A DNA stretch of 64,000 nucleotides from Thiosocius sp963759055 (GCA_963759055.1 CAVWYD010000034.1:169490-233489); one strand, 5' to 3'. Positions 33,234 through 42,642 are shown, counted from the stretch's first letter. The notes: generated by a model from the sequence alone, not told the origin. Program-made: numbers and translations.

Positions 33234-33719
33234 ATGAAAGATATATCCATCAAATGGCTGGCTGCAGTCCTTGCAAGCCTGAGTATATCGGCCTTCGGTG
33301 CCCAGCATCCTGAATTGAAGGCATTTCCCCCGCCAGGCGAGGGGATGATGCGTTTTGTCATCGTGCTTCCACACAGGGATCGCGGTGAAGAAGATGCCTT
33401 TGGTGTCGAAATCATAGTGGGTAGGGACATGATGACCGATGGTGTTAATCAGGTCCGGCTGGGAAACGTCATCGAGCCACGTCCGCTAAAGGGATGGGGT
33501 TACACCTACTACGAGGTGACAGGCCCATCCACGACCCTGAGTACCATGATGGCTCCGCCCCCCGGCGCACCCAAGGTGAAGCAGTTCGTCAAAGCCTCCC
33601 CGTTGCGAATCGCTTACAACAGCCGTCTCCCCGTTGTTGTCTATGCGCCAACAGGATATGAGGTGCGGTACCGGATCTGGGCAGCCCCGGCCATCTTCCA
33701 GTCGGCGGACAAGGGTTAG
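33234..33719 (+). CDS. eco: Ecotin-like periplasmic serine protease inhibitor
   Basis: This 161-residue protein has a signal peptide (MKDISIKWLAAVLASLSISAFGA) and a mature part that follows ecotin closely: LKGWGYTYYEVTG, STLSTMMAPPPG-type reactive loop, and AYNSRLPVVVYAPTGYEVRYRIWAA. Ecotin inhibits trypsin-fold proteases through Met84 in the STMM loop, and that Met is present. The two cysteines that brace the loop in E. coli ecotin (C50-C87) are both absent here (Gly/Val region and Pro). The stop codon forms part of the target-site duplication of the following MITE. Confidence 0.88.
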   Translation: MKDISIKWLAAVLASLSISAFGAQHPELKAFPPPGEGMMRFVIVLPHRDRGEEDAFGVEIIVGRDMMTDGVNQVRLGNVIEPRPLKGWGYTYYEVTGPSTTLSTMMAPPPGAPKVKQFVKASPLRIAYNSRLPVVVYAPTGYEVRYRIWAAPAIFQSADKG

Positions 33720-33962
33720 CCTGCAAATTGCATGAAGGCGGACGGGTGATCTTAAATCTGCAGAATCGAGAAGTGCGTTTGACGAATTCCAGCCTTAGTT
33801 TTCGCCGTTGCAGTTTGTCCTGATTGGGCTCAGGCCGCGCTGGCCTTCACATTTGTACCGATCCCCCTCAAACCATAGCTACGGCTATGCTTTTTCGGCC
33901 GATCAGCCCAACTGCTTTGCCCATCACGCCCTGATTCCCAATCCCTTCATGCAATTTGCAGG
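33720..33962. mobile_element. 243-bp MITE with perfect 19-bp terminal inverted repeats
   Basis: The element begins CCTGCAAATTGCATGAAGG and ends with its exact reverse complement. It is flanked by TTAG direct repeats (33716-33719 and 33963-33966). It encodes no protein. The CC ends and four-base duplication recall IS1380-family elements, which is a guess. It landed at the ecotin stop codon without changing it. Confidence 0.88.
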
Positions 33963-34100
33963 TTAGTGGGCTGCTCGGTAAGTTCGGTTACTCTCAGAGC
34001 CCCGCTTACTCGTGGTGGGTGCGGAGTATTCGCTGGAAACCGCCGTGGTGGAATTCTTCGACGGTCTGCCCGAAGAATAGGCCGGCGTGAAGGTGTGTGC

Positions 34101-36065
34101 CTAATTGAGCCCCCGGTCCGACAACCAGTAAAAGCGAAAAGGCGGCACTACCAACTGGTCTTTGAACAGCGTCGGCGATTCGCCGGAGTAAAGGTCTCTC
34201 AACTGACTGTACTCAAACATATTGCGATTACCCAGATCACCCAGATTGAGTGACTGAGGTTTGGCGTCAAAGTTGCCTACGACCAGAACCGTATTGCTGA
34301 GCAGGAAAGGGTTGTTGCGCATGAAGACGAACAGGTGCGGGTTGCCCGTATCCAGCAGCTGGCGGTTGTTGTAGTCAGCAAAGGCAGTTGTACTTTTGCG
34401 CACGGCGATCATTTTTTTCAGGCCTTCAAATATCCTGTGCTGTACCGTGCCGTGCTGGTTGCGGAGATCGGCCTTCTGCCAGTCGATTCTGGGACGGTGA
34501 ATCCAGCGATTGTCGTGCGCCTTGTTCTCGTCTTCCATAAAGGTGCAATCATTGAGCGTGCCGATCTCATCGCCGTAGTACAGAAGAGGGATGCCGCCAA
34601 AGGACATGATCATGCTGTGCAGCAAAAGAATCACATCGATGCTGCGCTGCACCGCATCTTCATCACCTTCTTCCATCGCGCTTTCGAGGCCGACCAGGGA
34701 GGCGAGGGCGCCGGAGATACGTGCATCTCCAGTCTTGTCGTTGCGGCCAAAGGGCTGGCCCCGGGCCGCTGAGGTCTCATAGGCCCCGGTGAAATAGTCC
34801 ACCAGGAAACGTCGATGGGCATAGGGCTCGTAGCCGGCTTTCACGATGTCCGCATTATCGAAACCCAGTCCGATATCATCGTGACAGCGCAGATAATTCA
34901 GCCAGGTGGCCCGATCCAGCTTGTCGGGCAGACTGCGGATGCCCTGGTCGAGCAATTTGGCATTCTTGGTCGCCACCGCCTCCCACAGCAGGGCCATGTA
35001 GGTGGCGTTGTAGGCGATCTCACATTCCTTGGCGATGACTGCGTCCTCGCCAAAGTATTTGATGATTTCCACCGGTGCGACGATGGCCTCGGCAATGAAC
35101 AGCACGCCTGGCGCCGTGACCTGGCTGCAATCCTTCAGCAGTTGCAGGATAAGATGGGCCTCGCGCTCATTCTGACAGGTGGTGCCTATCTTCTTCCAGA
35201 GGAAGGCCACGGCATCGAGGCGCACGATATCCGCTCCACGATTGGCCCAGAAGAGAATGATATCCAGCATCTCGATGAACACGGCCGGGTTGCTGTAGTT
35301 CAGGTCCCACTGGTAGCTGTTGAACACAGTCATGGCCCATTTGCCCATGCTCTCGTCGAACGTGAAGTTGCCTGGCGCCGTTTCCGGAAAAATCTCAGGC
35401 ATGTTCTCTTCGAACATGTCGGGAATGTCCCGCTTTTCGAAAATGTAGTAATAATCCTGATACTTGAGGTTGCCTTCGCGTGCCCGCTGTGCCCATTCAT
35501 GTTCGTCCGAGGTATGGTTCACCACGACGTCCAGGGTCAGCAGCATGTTACGTCTGCGCATGTCATGCGCAAGGGACTGCAGATCCTCCAGGGTTCCTAT
35601 GCGTTCATCCAGGTCGCGGGCATCGCTGACTGCATAGCCGCCGTCACTGGCACCTGCCGGGCACTTCATCATGGGCATCAGGTGGAGTATGTTGACGCCC
35701 AGATCCTGAAAATAGCTGATGTGCTCCTGCAGTCCCCGGAGGTTCTGCGCGAAGCCGTCGGTATAAAGCGCCATGCCAACCCATTCCTGACTGAGGAACC
35801 AATTGTGGTTCTGCTCACGCTCGTTATCGACCGCTTTGAGTTCATCGTCACGTTGTATGTATTGAGACGCCATCACTTCGACGAGGCGGACCATCTGGGT
35901 CTCGAAATCATCACGCCCGCCATACAGGTAGTGAAACAGCGAGTGGATTGCATAAAAATTCGCACCGAGACGGGTGTAGAAGTGCCGCAGGTCACGCTTG
36001 CGGATGGCCGGCTTGAGCCGGTCGAGGATCTTGTTCAGCAGAGAGTGGGAAACCTGTTCGTACAT
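34101..36065 (-). CDS. ams: Amylosucrase-like GH13 enzyme
   Basis: This 654-residue GH13 protein would convert sucrose to alpha-glucan and fructose, or hydrolyse it. An N-terminal helical domain is followed by the barrel. Motif VVVNHTSDEHEW, the nucleophile Asp in GADIVRLDAVAFLWK, the acid Glu in FIAEAIV and the LRCHDDIGL region are all visible. Length and the long N-terminal domain fit amylosucrase. It lies 15 bases after the fructokinase and ends the sucrose operon. Products of sucrose breakdown would feed the kinase next door. Confidence 0.9.
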   Translation of the reverse strand: MYEQVSHSLLNKILDRLKPAIRKRDLRHFYTRLGANFYAIHSLFHYLYGGRDDFETQMVRLVEVMASQYIQRDDELKAVDNEREQNHNWFLSQEWVGMALYTDGFAQNLRGLQEHISYFQDLGVNILHLMPMMKCPAGASDGGYAVSDARDLDERIGTLEDLQSLAHDMRRRNMLLTLDVVVNHTSDEHEWAQRAREGNLKYQDYYYIFEKRDIPDMFEENMPEIFPETAPGNFTFDESMGKWAMTVFNSYQWDLNYSNPAVFIEMLDIILFWANRGADIVRLDAVAFLWKKIGTTCQNEREAHLILQLLKDCSQVTAPGVLFIAEAIVAPVEIIKYFGEDAVIAKECEIAYNATYMALLWEAVATKNAKLLDQGIRSLPDKLDRATWLNYLRCHDDIGLGFDNADIVKAGYEPYAHRRFLVDYFTGAYETSAARGQPFGRNDKTGDARISGALASLVGLESAMEEGDEDAVQRSIDVILLLHSMIMSFGGIPLLYYGDEIGTLNDCTFMEDENKAHDNRWIHRPRIDWQKADLRNQHGTVQHRIFEGLKKMIAVRKSTTAFADYNNRQLLDTGNPHLFVFMRNNPFLLSNTVLVVGNFDAKPQSLNLGDLGNRNMFEYSQLRDLYSGESPTLFKDQLVVPPFRFYWLSDRGLN

Positions 36066-36080
36066 ATTTTCGCAGGCCGG

Positions 36081-36965
36081 TCAGGCCCCTAATTCCCATC
36101 GTTTGACGAAAGATTGATAGAAGGCGGGGTCGCTCACGGTGGCTCCGCGGTTGCCGACGATCGCTGAGGCAAAGTCCTGGGCGCGCTGCAGCGTGAGCTG
36201 GATTGGCCAATCGCTGACCAGGCCGAGGATCATCACAGACGCAAAGGCGTCACCTGCGCCGACTGTATCGCTTATCGGATTATCCCGCTTGGGTTTTACC
36301 GCGAAGTTTTTCCCGGAGGCGGTGAACAGCTCGGCTCCCTGCGCCCCATGCGTAAGCAGCAGTCCCTGAAGCCCGTATTCTTGGAGAAAATCGCGCGCGC
36401 GGTGCGCAGTGTCACTGCCTGTTGCATGCAGCCGGTTAAGCTCGTCGGCGTTGAGTTTGACCCATTTGGCGCTGTGCAGCAGTTCCAGCACCTGGTCCTT
36501 CTGCCACCAGGGGGGGCGCAGATTGACGTCAACAAACACCGTCTTCGGGTTGCAGGTCACGAGTTGCGCCAACGTTTTTCGCGAACGGGCATCCCGCAGT
36601 CCGAGGCTGCCATGATAGAGCAGATCACAATCTGTGCCGGCTGCATCGGCTTCGATGGTGTCATAGGCGCAGGGGTGAACGATGTCGTATGCAGGCTCGC
36701 CGTCGATAAATGAAACCTCCACGCGACCGGTGGCCCGTTCCGGGTCGGTCTGCAGGCCACGCGTATCCATGCCCCATTCATGCATCGCGTTGCGGATAGT
36801 TTCGCCGGCGGAGTCGTTCCCGACCCGGCTAATGAAATGCGGTGACTGACCAAAAGCCTGCAGATGCCAGGCGACGTTGAAAGGCGCACCGCCCAGGACG
36901 CGCGTTCCGTCCGGAAAGTGGTCGAAAAGGACTTCGCCGAAGATGCATATGCGTTGTCTGGTCAT
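36081..36965 (-). CDS. PfkB-family fructokinase
   Basis: This 294-residue sugar kinase begins RICIFGEVLFDHFPDGTRVLGGAPFNVAWHLQAFG, a fructokinase-like start, and carries the PfkB signature DTVGAGDAFASVMI with the catalytic Asp. It would phosphorylate fructose released from sucrose. Its start overlaps the phosphatase stop by four bases. In methylotrophs and ammonia oxidisers the same sps-spp-fruK-ams order handles sucrose as an osmolyte. Confidence 0.92.
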   Translation of the reverse strand: MTRQRICIFGEVLFDHFPDGTRVLGGAPFNVAWHLQAFGQSPHFISRVGNDSAGETIRNAMHEWGMDTRGLQTDPERATGRVEVSFIDGEPAYDIVHPCAYDTIEADAAGTDCDLLYHGSLGLRDARSRKTLAQLVTCNPKTVFVDVNLRPPWWQKDQVLELLHSAKWVKLNADELNRLHATGSDTAHRARDFLQEYGLQGLLLTHGAQGAELFTASGKNFAVKPKRDNPISDTVGAGDAFASVMILGLVSDWPIQLTLQRAQDFASAIVGNRGATVSDPAFYQSFVKRWELGA

Positions 36966-37828
36966 GCCCTTTGTCCCGTCTCGGAAAAACCCATCCAGGC
37001 AAGAGAATGCGGATGATAGTGTGCGACCCCCTCGAGGATGCCGGCGGCATAGTTACCGTTCATCCCGTGAAAGCCGCCCTTTGCAATATACAACTGATCG
37101 GCATGCCCGTTTTCGTTTGCCAGTTTGATCGCCAACTCGCACACGTGTGCCTGGCTGTTGGCAACCAGTACCGAGGGGATGGGGCTGATCAGAACCTCGA
37201 TGTCGTTGCCACTGTCGCCGCAGAATACGGTATTGGAATAGTCAAAGTCATGCCAATGCATGAGGGCCTCCACGGCATGGTACTTGGACGCTCGTTTGGG
37301 CAGTATGTCCAGCAGTCCGATGCCGGCAGGTTCGTCCACGCTCCAAATCAGACGTGCGGTGATGCCGCTGGCCTTGAGTCTTGCATCGATCATCGCCGAC
37401 AGCGCATTGCGATCACTGTGCATCGGCACGTAATAACTCAGTTTGTAGTCATTCTGCTTGGTTCTTTCCTGCGGCCGAAGTGACGGGATATCGATCGAAA
37501 GCGCTTTTAGGTCGGCGTGACTCTTGTCACCCCAATCTTTGGCAATCTCATCCTCCCAGGCGGTTTGTTTCTGCCAAAGTTGCTCCGGGCCAACCCGGTA
37601 GATGGTGGTGCCTACGTCTCCAATCACGAAGTCGGGCGGTGGCAGCCGATAGTTCACAATGGCGCGCTCGACCAGTGCGCGGTGTCTTCCGCTGACATAA
37701 GCGAGAGTGACCCCGGGGTGCCCGGCCAGCTCCGTGAAACGTTCCCGCGCCGCGGGGGATTCAGACTGGGGCCCATTGGGTATCAGGGTTCGGTCGAGAT
37801 CGGTGCAGATAAGGAGTCGTTCGGTCAT
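36962..37828 (-). CDS. spp: Sucrose-phosphate phosphatase (HAD, Cof type)
   Basis: This 288-residue phosphatase has the HAD nucleophile motif ICTDLDRTLIPNGPQ, AYVSGRHRALVE and the last motif VFCGDSGNDIEVL. It would remove phosphate from sucrose-6-phosphate. It overlaps the synthase stop and the kinase start, so three genes are translationally linked. It is a separate enzyme although the synthase upstream has its own HAD-like tail. Confidence 0.9.
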   Translation of the reverse strand: MTERLLICTDLDRTLIPNGPQSESPAARERFTELAGHPGVTLAYVSGRHRALVERAIVNYRLPPPDFVIGDVGTTIYRVGPEQLWQKQTAWEDEIAKDWGDKSHADLKALSIDIPSLRPQERTKQNDYKLSYYVPMHSDRNALSAMIDARLKASGITARLIWSVDEPAGIGLLDILPKRASKYHAVEALMHWHDFDYSNTVFCGDSGNDIEVLISPIPSVLVANSQAHVCELAIKLANENGHADQLYIAKGGFHGMNGNYAAGILEGVAHYHPHSLAWMGFSETGQRA

Positions 37829-39975
37829 CAGTCCTGCGGTACCTGGCAGGCATTGAAGAAATCGTAGTGTTCGATCGCTTCCAGAATGCCGGCCGCATAC
37901 GGCTGGCCGGCGAAATAGACCCGCTCCTGGTCGACCAGTTGTGACAGTTCCTCGTGGTGCCGGTTGGCGACGACCGCCGCAAGGGTGTTGCCGCGCATCA
38001 TATCCTCGTCCGCCCCGGATCCACCCACGGCCAGGATATGTTCCAGGGGTATGTCGAGTCGCTGCGAGACGTAGCGCAGGGCCTGACCCTTGGATGCCCG
38101 CGCCGGTACGATATCGAGGAACTGGCCGAACGAGGACATGACGTTGGCGGTCAGTTCGCGTTGCCTTATCAGGGCGATGATCTCATCCGGCGAGGGCGCC
38201 TTTCGCGGGTCAATGAAATAGGAAAGCTTGAATGCGGACTGCTCGCTTTTTGGCTGCGGCTTGAGCCCCGGCAGTTCACCAAGCGCACTGCGGACCTGTT
38301 CCCTGTTCCAGTGGTGATCGATGTGGTTGGCCCAGTAGTCATCCTGGGTCAGACCCTGGCGATAGTGGATGCGGGTACCAAGGCTGGTGATCAAAACGTC
38401 AGGCGTCGGGATCGAGTGCTTCTTGATCAGCGCCAGGGCGCTGTCGATCCGGCGCCCCGTGACGACCCCGAAACTGACGCATTTTCGGTTCTCGCGCATC
38501 GCCTCAGCAAACCGTTGCATAGACGCCGGGTTGCCTACCAGGTTCTGGTCGAGGTCGGTGAAGATTGCGCGGTCGCGGTAATGGGAGGCGCGTGGCGCGG
38601 GATGGCCGGTCGGGATTGGCGGCGCCTTGTGAGTCAGGGTGTCGATTTTTTCCATGTAGGCGTCGGCATGCGCCTGCCATGAGTAATGTCGGCGCACGCC
38701 GTCGATTCCATTGCGCGAGGCCTGCTCCCAGGCGTCGCGGTCACGTAGCAGGCCGAGTAAACCCTCGGTAATGGCGTCCTTGTCCAGGGGGTCGACCAGT
38801 ACCCCGTTGTTGCAGTTGGCGATAATATCTACCGGGCCGCCGTTTTCGGTCGCTACCAGGGGCAGGCCGCTTGCAGCGGCCTCCAGCAGGGTAAGGCCGA
38901 AGGGTTCAGTGAGCGCCGGATTGATAAACACGCCACCGCTCGCTGAGGTCAGGCGATAGATCTGTTGTACCTCTTGTGCTCGATGGCTCTTGGGGATCGC
39001 TACACGGCCGTATAGATCGTAGGCATCAATCAGCAACAGGATGTTGGTGAGCACCGCCTGGGCGCCACGCTCCAGGTCACGGATGTCGTCGCGGCTGCCG
39101 GCTATGATGAGCAGGTTTGCAGCCTCCTGAAGTGCCTTCGATTCTCCTAAAGCTTCGATCAGCGTCAGGATGTTTTTTCGCTCGTCAGGCCGCGACAGAG
39201 CCAGGATCAGTGGTTTTTCCGGGTCGGTGAGGAAGCGTGCAACCTGTTTGGCGAAGGGTATTTCTTCGTTTTCTGTCGGCGGGTGAAACTGTTCCAGGTC
39301 CGTTCCCGGCGGTATGACCGCCATACGTTCCGGATCGTAATAGTTGTAGAGGCCGTATTGCTCCTCTATCTCGTTGAATGTGCTGGTGATGACCAGATCG
39401 GCATTGGCGAGGGTTTCCTCTTCGGCATCGATGCGACGCGCGATGTTGTAGGTCTGCTCGATGGCATCCCTCGAGAGCCCGCGCGCCAGCAGGCGCTTGC
39501 GTTTGTCGCGGCCAAGCGAATGGCCGGTGTGGATGAGTGGCATACCCATCAGGTTGGCCAGCCTCACGCCCACATAGCCGGCATCGGCGTAATGGCTGTG
39601 CACCAGGTCTGGTCTGCGCGGTTGCTCGTTCAGCCAATTGGCCAGATTGTCCATGAAGCTGTCGAGATGATCCCAGAGCTGCTCCTTGGGCAGGTATTCG
39701 TCGGGACCGGCATCTATGCGGATGATACGGGCCCCCTCGGACAGGGGCTCGACAGGTTCAGAATACTCATCACTTACCGCCGGATCGTTCAGCCGGCGCG
39801 TTACGAGGTCGACCTGCTGCACATCGTCATGCTCGGCCAATGCCTTGGCCAGGTCGACCACATACTTCGTCTGCCCGCCAGTATCGGCGTCGCGGCCGAG
39901 TTCCAGTTCTCGGCCTCGGATCAGGCCGTGAATACTGATCAGCAGGAGGTACTTTCCGTTGCTTTCAGGGGTCAT
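37828..39975 (-). CDS. sps: Sucrose-phosphate synthase with C-terminal HAD domain
   Basis: This 715-residue, two-domain enzyme joins UDP-glucose (or ADP-glucose) and fructose-6-phosphate. The GT4 part starts HGLIRGRELELGRDADTGGQTKYVVDLAKAL, with VHSHYADAGYVG, LSRPDERKN and the LTEPFGLTLLEAAASGLPLVAT nucleotide-sugar site. The last 240 residues form an SPP-like HAD domain (IFTDLDQNLVG and VGGSGADEDMM). Asn replaces the usual Thr after the second Asp in the first motif, so phosphatase activity of this domain is uncertain. It is the first gene of the sucrose operon. Confidence 0.93.
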   Translation of the reverse strand: MTPESNGKYLLLISIHGLIRGRELELGRDADTGGQTKYVVDLAKALAEHDDVQQVDLVTRRLNDPAVSDEYSEPVEPLSEGARIIRIDAGPDEYLPKEQLWDHLDSFMDNLANWLNEQPRRPDLVHSHYADAGYVGVRLANLMGMPLIHTGHSLGRDKRKRLLARGLSRDAIEQTYNIARRIDAEEETLANADLVITSTFNEIEEQYGLYNYYDPERMAVIPPGTDLEQFHPPTENEEIPFAKQVARFLTDPEKPLILALSRPDERKNILTLIEALGESKALQEAANLLIIAGSRDDIRDLERGAQAVLTNILLLIDAYDLYGRVAIPKSHRAQEVQQIYRLTSASGGVFINPALTEPFGLTLLEAAASGLPLVATENGGPVDIIANCNNGVLVDPLDKDAITEGLLGLLRDRDAWEQASRNGIDGVRRHYSWQAHADAYMEKIDTLTHKAPPIPTGHPAPRASHYRDRAIFTDLDQNLVGNPASMQRFAEAMRENRKCVSFGVVTGRRIDSALALIKKHSIPTPDVLITSLGTRIHYRQGLTQDDYWANHIDHHWNREQVRSALGELPGLKPQPKSEQSAFKLSYFIDPRKAPSPDEIIALIRQRELTANVMSSFGQFLDIVPARASKGQALRYVSQRLDIPLEHILAVGGSGADEDMMRGNTLAAVVANRHHEELSQLVDQERVYFAGQPYAAGILEAIEHYDFFNACQVPQD

Positions 39976-40303
39976 GGGTAATTCGTGGGCGATCGCGGTT
40001 TAACTTCTTTCCTGGGCCGATCTCTTGAAACTGCTTTTTCGGTTAACAGGTTACACGTTTTGTCATATCTGAAACACATTCCGGTGCAGGAGCTGAACAT
40101 GAATCGCGTTGGCGCTTCGCTACGCTTGATTCGCCATATTTTGCAATAAGTCGGTTTGTTGACGCAGTCTCGTTGGCCAATTCGTTCGTTTGAACGCGCA
40201 AAAGTCCGTGTGTATTGAACTCATCCCCAGGACTGCTACAAATAGAGACTCAGGCGCAACAAAAACCCACAAAGGCGCCGAGCAATCCACAAAGGAGAAT
40301 TCC
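39976..40303. other. Divergent intergenic region, sucrose and AOR operons
   Basis: This 328-base gap between two divergent operons must hold both promoters. It is AT-richer than the genes. I see no convincing palindrome or consensus promoter beyond a ribosome-binding site (AAAGGAG) before 40304. Confidence 0.5.
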
Positions 40304-40774
40304 ATGCAGCGAGCCCTGCACATAGACCCCGTCAAGTGCACCGGTTGTCTACAGTGCGAGATGGCCTGTTCTTACGAGAACGAAGGGATCTTCAATCCCG
40401 CCAAGTCGCGTATAAAGGTTTTCACCTTCCATCATGAGGGGAGATTTGCCCCCTACACCTGTACCCAGTGTGCGGACGCCTGGTGTCAGAAGGCGTGCCC
40501 GGTTGATGCCATACAGGTCGATGCCAACACAGGCGCCAAGGTGATCGTGGAATCACGCTGCGTGGGCTGCAAGGTTTGCACCATTGCCTGTCCTTTCGGC
40601 ACGGTCAATTACAACTCGGCCAGCGGCAAGGTGATCAAGTGCGATCTGTGCGGCGGTGACCCGGCCTGCGCGAAGGCATGTCCGACGGCGGCTATCACTT
40701 ATATCGATGCCGACTGGACAGGGTTGGACAAGATGCGCGAATACGCCGGGCAAAGCCTGGCCGGCACGGCTTAA
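40304..40774 (+). CDS. Four-cluster ferredoxin-like subunit of aldehyde oxidoreductase
   Basis: This 156-residue iron-sulfur protein has sixteen cysteines in four groups: CTGCLQCEMAC, CTQCADAWCQKACP, CVGCKVCTIACP and CDLCGGDPACAKACP. The last of each group pairs with the first, giving up to four [4Fe-4S] clusters. It starts at ATG 40304 with AGGAG upstream and precedes the tungsten/molybdenum AOR catalytic subunit. It would carry electrons between the AOR cofactor and the FAD subunit. In Aromatoleum the same protein types form the AorABC complex. Confidence 0.9.
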   Translation: MQRALHIDPVKCTGCLQCEMACSYENEGIFNPAKSRIKVFTFHHEGRFAPYTCTQCADAWCQKACPVDAIQVDANTGAKVIVESRCVGCKVCTIACPFGTVNYNSASGKVIKCDLCGGDPACAKACPTAAITYIDADWTGLDKMREYAGQSLAGTA

Positions 40775-40791
40775 GGATCGGGAGAAAAACT

Positions 40792-42642
40792 ATGGCCTGG
40801 ACCAGAAAGATCTTGCGTGTCGACCTCACTACCGGCACCTGTATCGCCGAAGCGCTCAACATGGCGTGGGCAAACGAGTACCTTGGCCAGCGCGGGCTGG
40901 CAACCAAGTATCTGGCAGAAGAGATCGACCCAAAGTGTGACCCACTCGGCCCGCACAACAAGCTGATCATGGCGACCGGCCCGCTGACAGGCACCATGGC
41001 CTCGACCGGGGGGCGCTACTCGGTAATCACCAAGAGCCCGCTGACCGGCCTGGTGGCCTGCTCAAACTCGGGAGGTTTCATCGGCGCCGAGATGAAGAAC
41101 GCCGGCTGGGACATGGTGATCTTCGAGGGCAAGTCACCTGAACCGGTCTACCTCTACATCGAGAACGACAGGGCCGAATTGCGCTCCGCCGCCGACCTTT
41201 GGGGTAAATCGGTATGGGAGACCGACGAGATGCTGCACAAGGCGCATCAGGATCCCCAATTGCGTATCGCGTGTATTGGCCGATCGGCAGAGGCTGGCTG
41301 TCTCTATGCCGCCGTCGTCAATGATCTTCACCGTGCGGCCGGCCGCTCTGGCGTCGGCACCGTAATGGCCTCCAAGAATCTGAAGGCGGTGGCCGTTCGC
41401 GGCACCCTGGGTGTGGGCAACATCGCCGACCCAAAGGGATTCATGGACGCGGTGAATGCCGGCAAGCAGGTACTGGCGGAGAATGCGGTCACCGGCCAGG
41501 GGCTGCCGACCTACGGCACCCAGGTTTTGATGAACGTAATCAATGGCATGGGGGCGATGCCCACGCGCAACATGCGCGAAGTCCAGTTCGCGGGCGCGGA
41601 AAAGATCTCCGGCGAGGCGATGCACGAGCCACGTGCCAGCGATGGCAAACCCAACCTCACCACCAATGCCGGCTGTTTCGGATGCACCATTGCCTGCGGG
41701 CGCATCTCGACGGTCGACCAAGGCCATTTCAGTGTGCAAAACAAACCCGAGTATTGGGGCAATTCCGGCGGCCTGGAATATGAGGCGGCCTGGGCACTGG
41801 GTTCGGACACCGGGGTGGATGATCTTGATGCCCTGACTTACGTGAATTTTCTGTGCAACGAGGACGGCATGGACCCGATCTCGTTCGGTGCGACCGTGGC
41901 GGCGGCCATGGAGCTGTTCGAGGCCGGTGCCATCACCACCGAACATACTGGCGGCATCGATTTGAAGTTCGACGGTACCGAGGCCCTGGTGAAAATGGCT
42001 GAGCTGACCGCCAGGGGAGAGGGCTTTGGCAAGGATTTGGGCCTGGGCTCCAAACGTCTGTGCGAAAAGTACGGCATGCCGGATCTGTCCATGACGGTGA
42101 AGGGCCAGGAGTTTCCGGCCTACGATCCGCGTGGTATCCAGGGGATGGGGCTGGCCTATGCGACCTCCAACCGTGGTGCCTGCCATCTGCGAGGCTACAC
42201 GGTCGCCTCCGAGGTCCTGGGAATTCCGGTCAAGACGGATCCGCTGGTCACCGAGGGCAAGGCGGAACTGGTCAAGGCCTTTCAGGATGCGACCGCTGCA
42301 GTCGATTCGGCCGGGCTGTGTGTATTCACCACGTTTGCCTGGAGCATGGAGAACATCGCGCCGCAGGTGGACGCGGCCTGTGACGGTGACTGGAGCGTGG
42401 ACCGCATGCTCGAGGTCGGTGAGCGTATCTGGAATCTGGAACGCGATTTCAACATGCGGGCCGGTATGACCGCTGACCAGGACACCCTGCCCAAGCGGCT
42501 GTTGAAAGATGCGGCCAATGTCGGGCCGGCAAAGGGAAGGGTCAACGACCTCGACAAGATGTTGCCGGAGTATTACGAACTGCGCGGCTGGACCGTCGAC
42601 GGGCAGATCAAGGACGAGACGCGCAACCGCCTCGCGCTTTGA
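40792..42642 (+). CDS. Aldehyde:ferredoxin oxidoreductase catalytic subunit (W/Mo pterin)
   Basis: This 616-residue cytoplasmic AOR oxidises aldehydes to acids or reduces acids, using a bis-pterin tungsten (or molybdenum) cofactor. The N-terminus WTRKILRVDLTTGTC is typical. The [4Fe-4S] ligands are NAGCFGCTIACGR (C295, C298, C302) and a distal Cys near residue 509 (SAGLCVFTTF). RAAGRSGVGTVMASKNLKAVAV forms part of the cofactor site. ATG 40792 was chosen because GGGAG lies upstream; the longer frame overlaps the ferredoxin. It is in a five-gene operon. Confidence 0.93.
   Translation: MAWTRKILRVDLTTGTCIAEALNMAWANEYLGQRGLATKYLAEEIDPKCDPLGPHNKLIMATGPLTGTMASTGGRYSVITKSPLTGLVACSNSGGFIGAEMKNAGWDMVIFEGKSPEPVYLYIENDRAELRSAADLWGKSVWETDEMLHKAHQDPQLRIACIGRSAEAGCLYAAVVNDLHRAAGRSGVGTVMASKNLKAVAVRGTLGVGNIADPKGFMDAVNAGKQVLAENAVTGQGLPTYGTQVLMNVINGMGAMPTRNMREVQFAGAEKISGEAMHEPRASDGKPNLTTNAGCFGCTIACGRISTVDQGHFSVQNKPEYWGNSGGLEYEAAWALGSDTGVDDLDALTYVNFLCNEDGMDPISFGATVAAAMELFEAGAITTEHTGGIDLKFDGTEALVKMAELTARGEGFGKDLGLGSKRLCEKYGMPDLSMTVKGQEFPAYDPRGIQGMGLAYATSNRGACHLRGYTVASEVLGIPVKTDPLVTEGKAELVKAFQDATAAVDSAGLCVFTTFAWSMENIAPQVDAACDGDWSVDRMLEVGERIWNLERDFNMRAGMTADQDTLPKRLLKDAANVGPAKGRVNDLDKMLPEYYELRGWTVDGQIKDETRNRLAL

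Noticed and set aside
34021..34080. Twenty residues (AEYSLETAVVEFFDGLPEE) before a TAG
   Set aside because: Looks like a gene end, but upstream sequence hits a stop at 33979 and nothing else supports a gene. Possibly debris next to the MITE.
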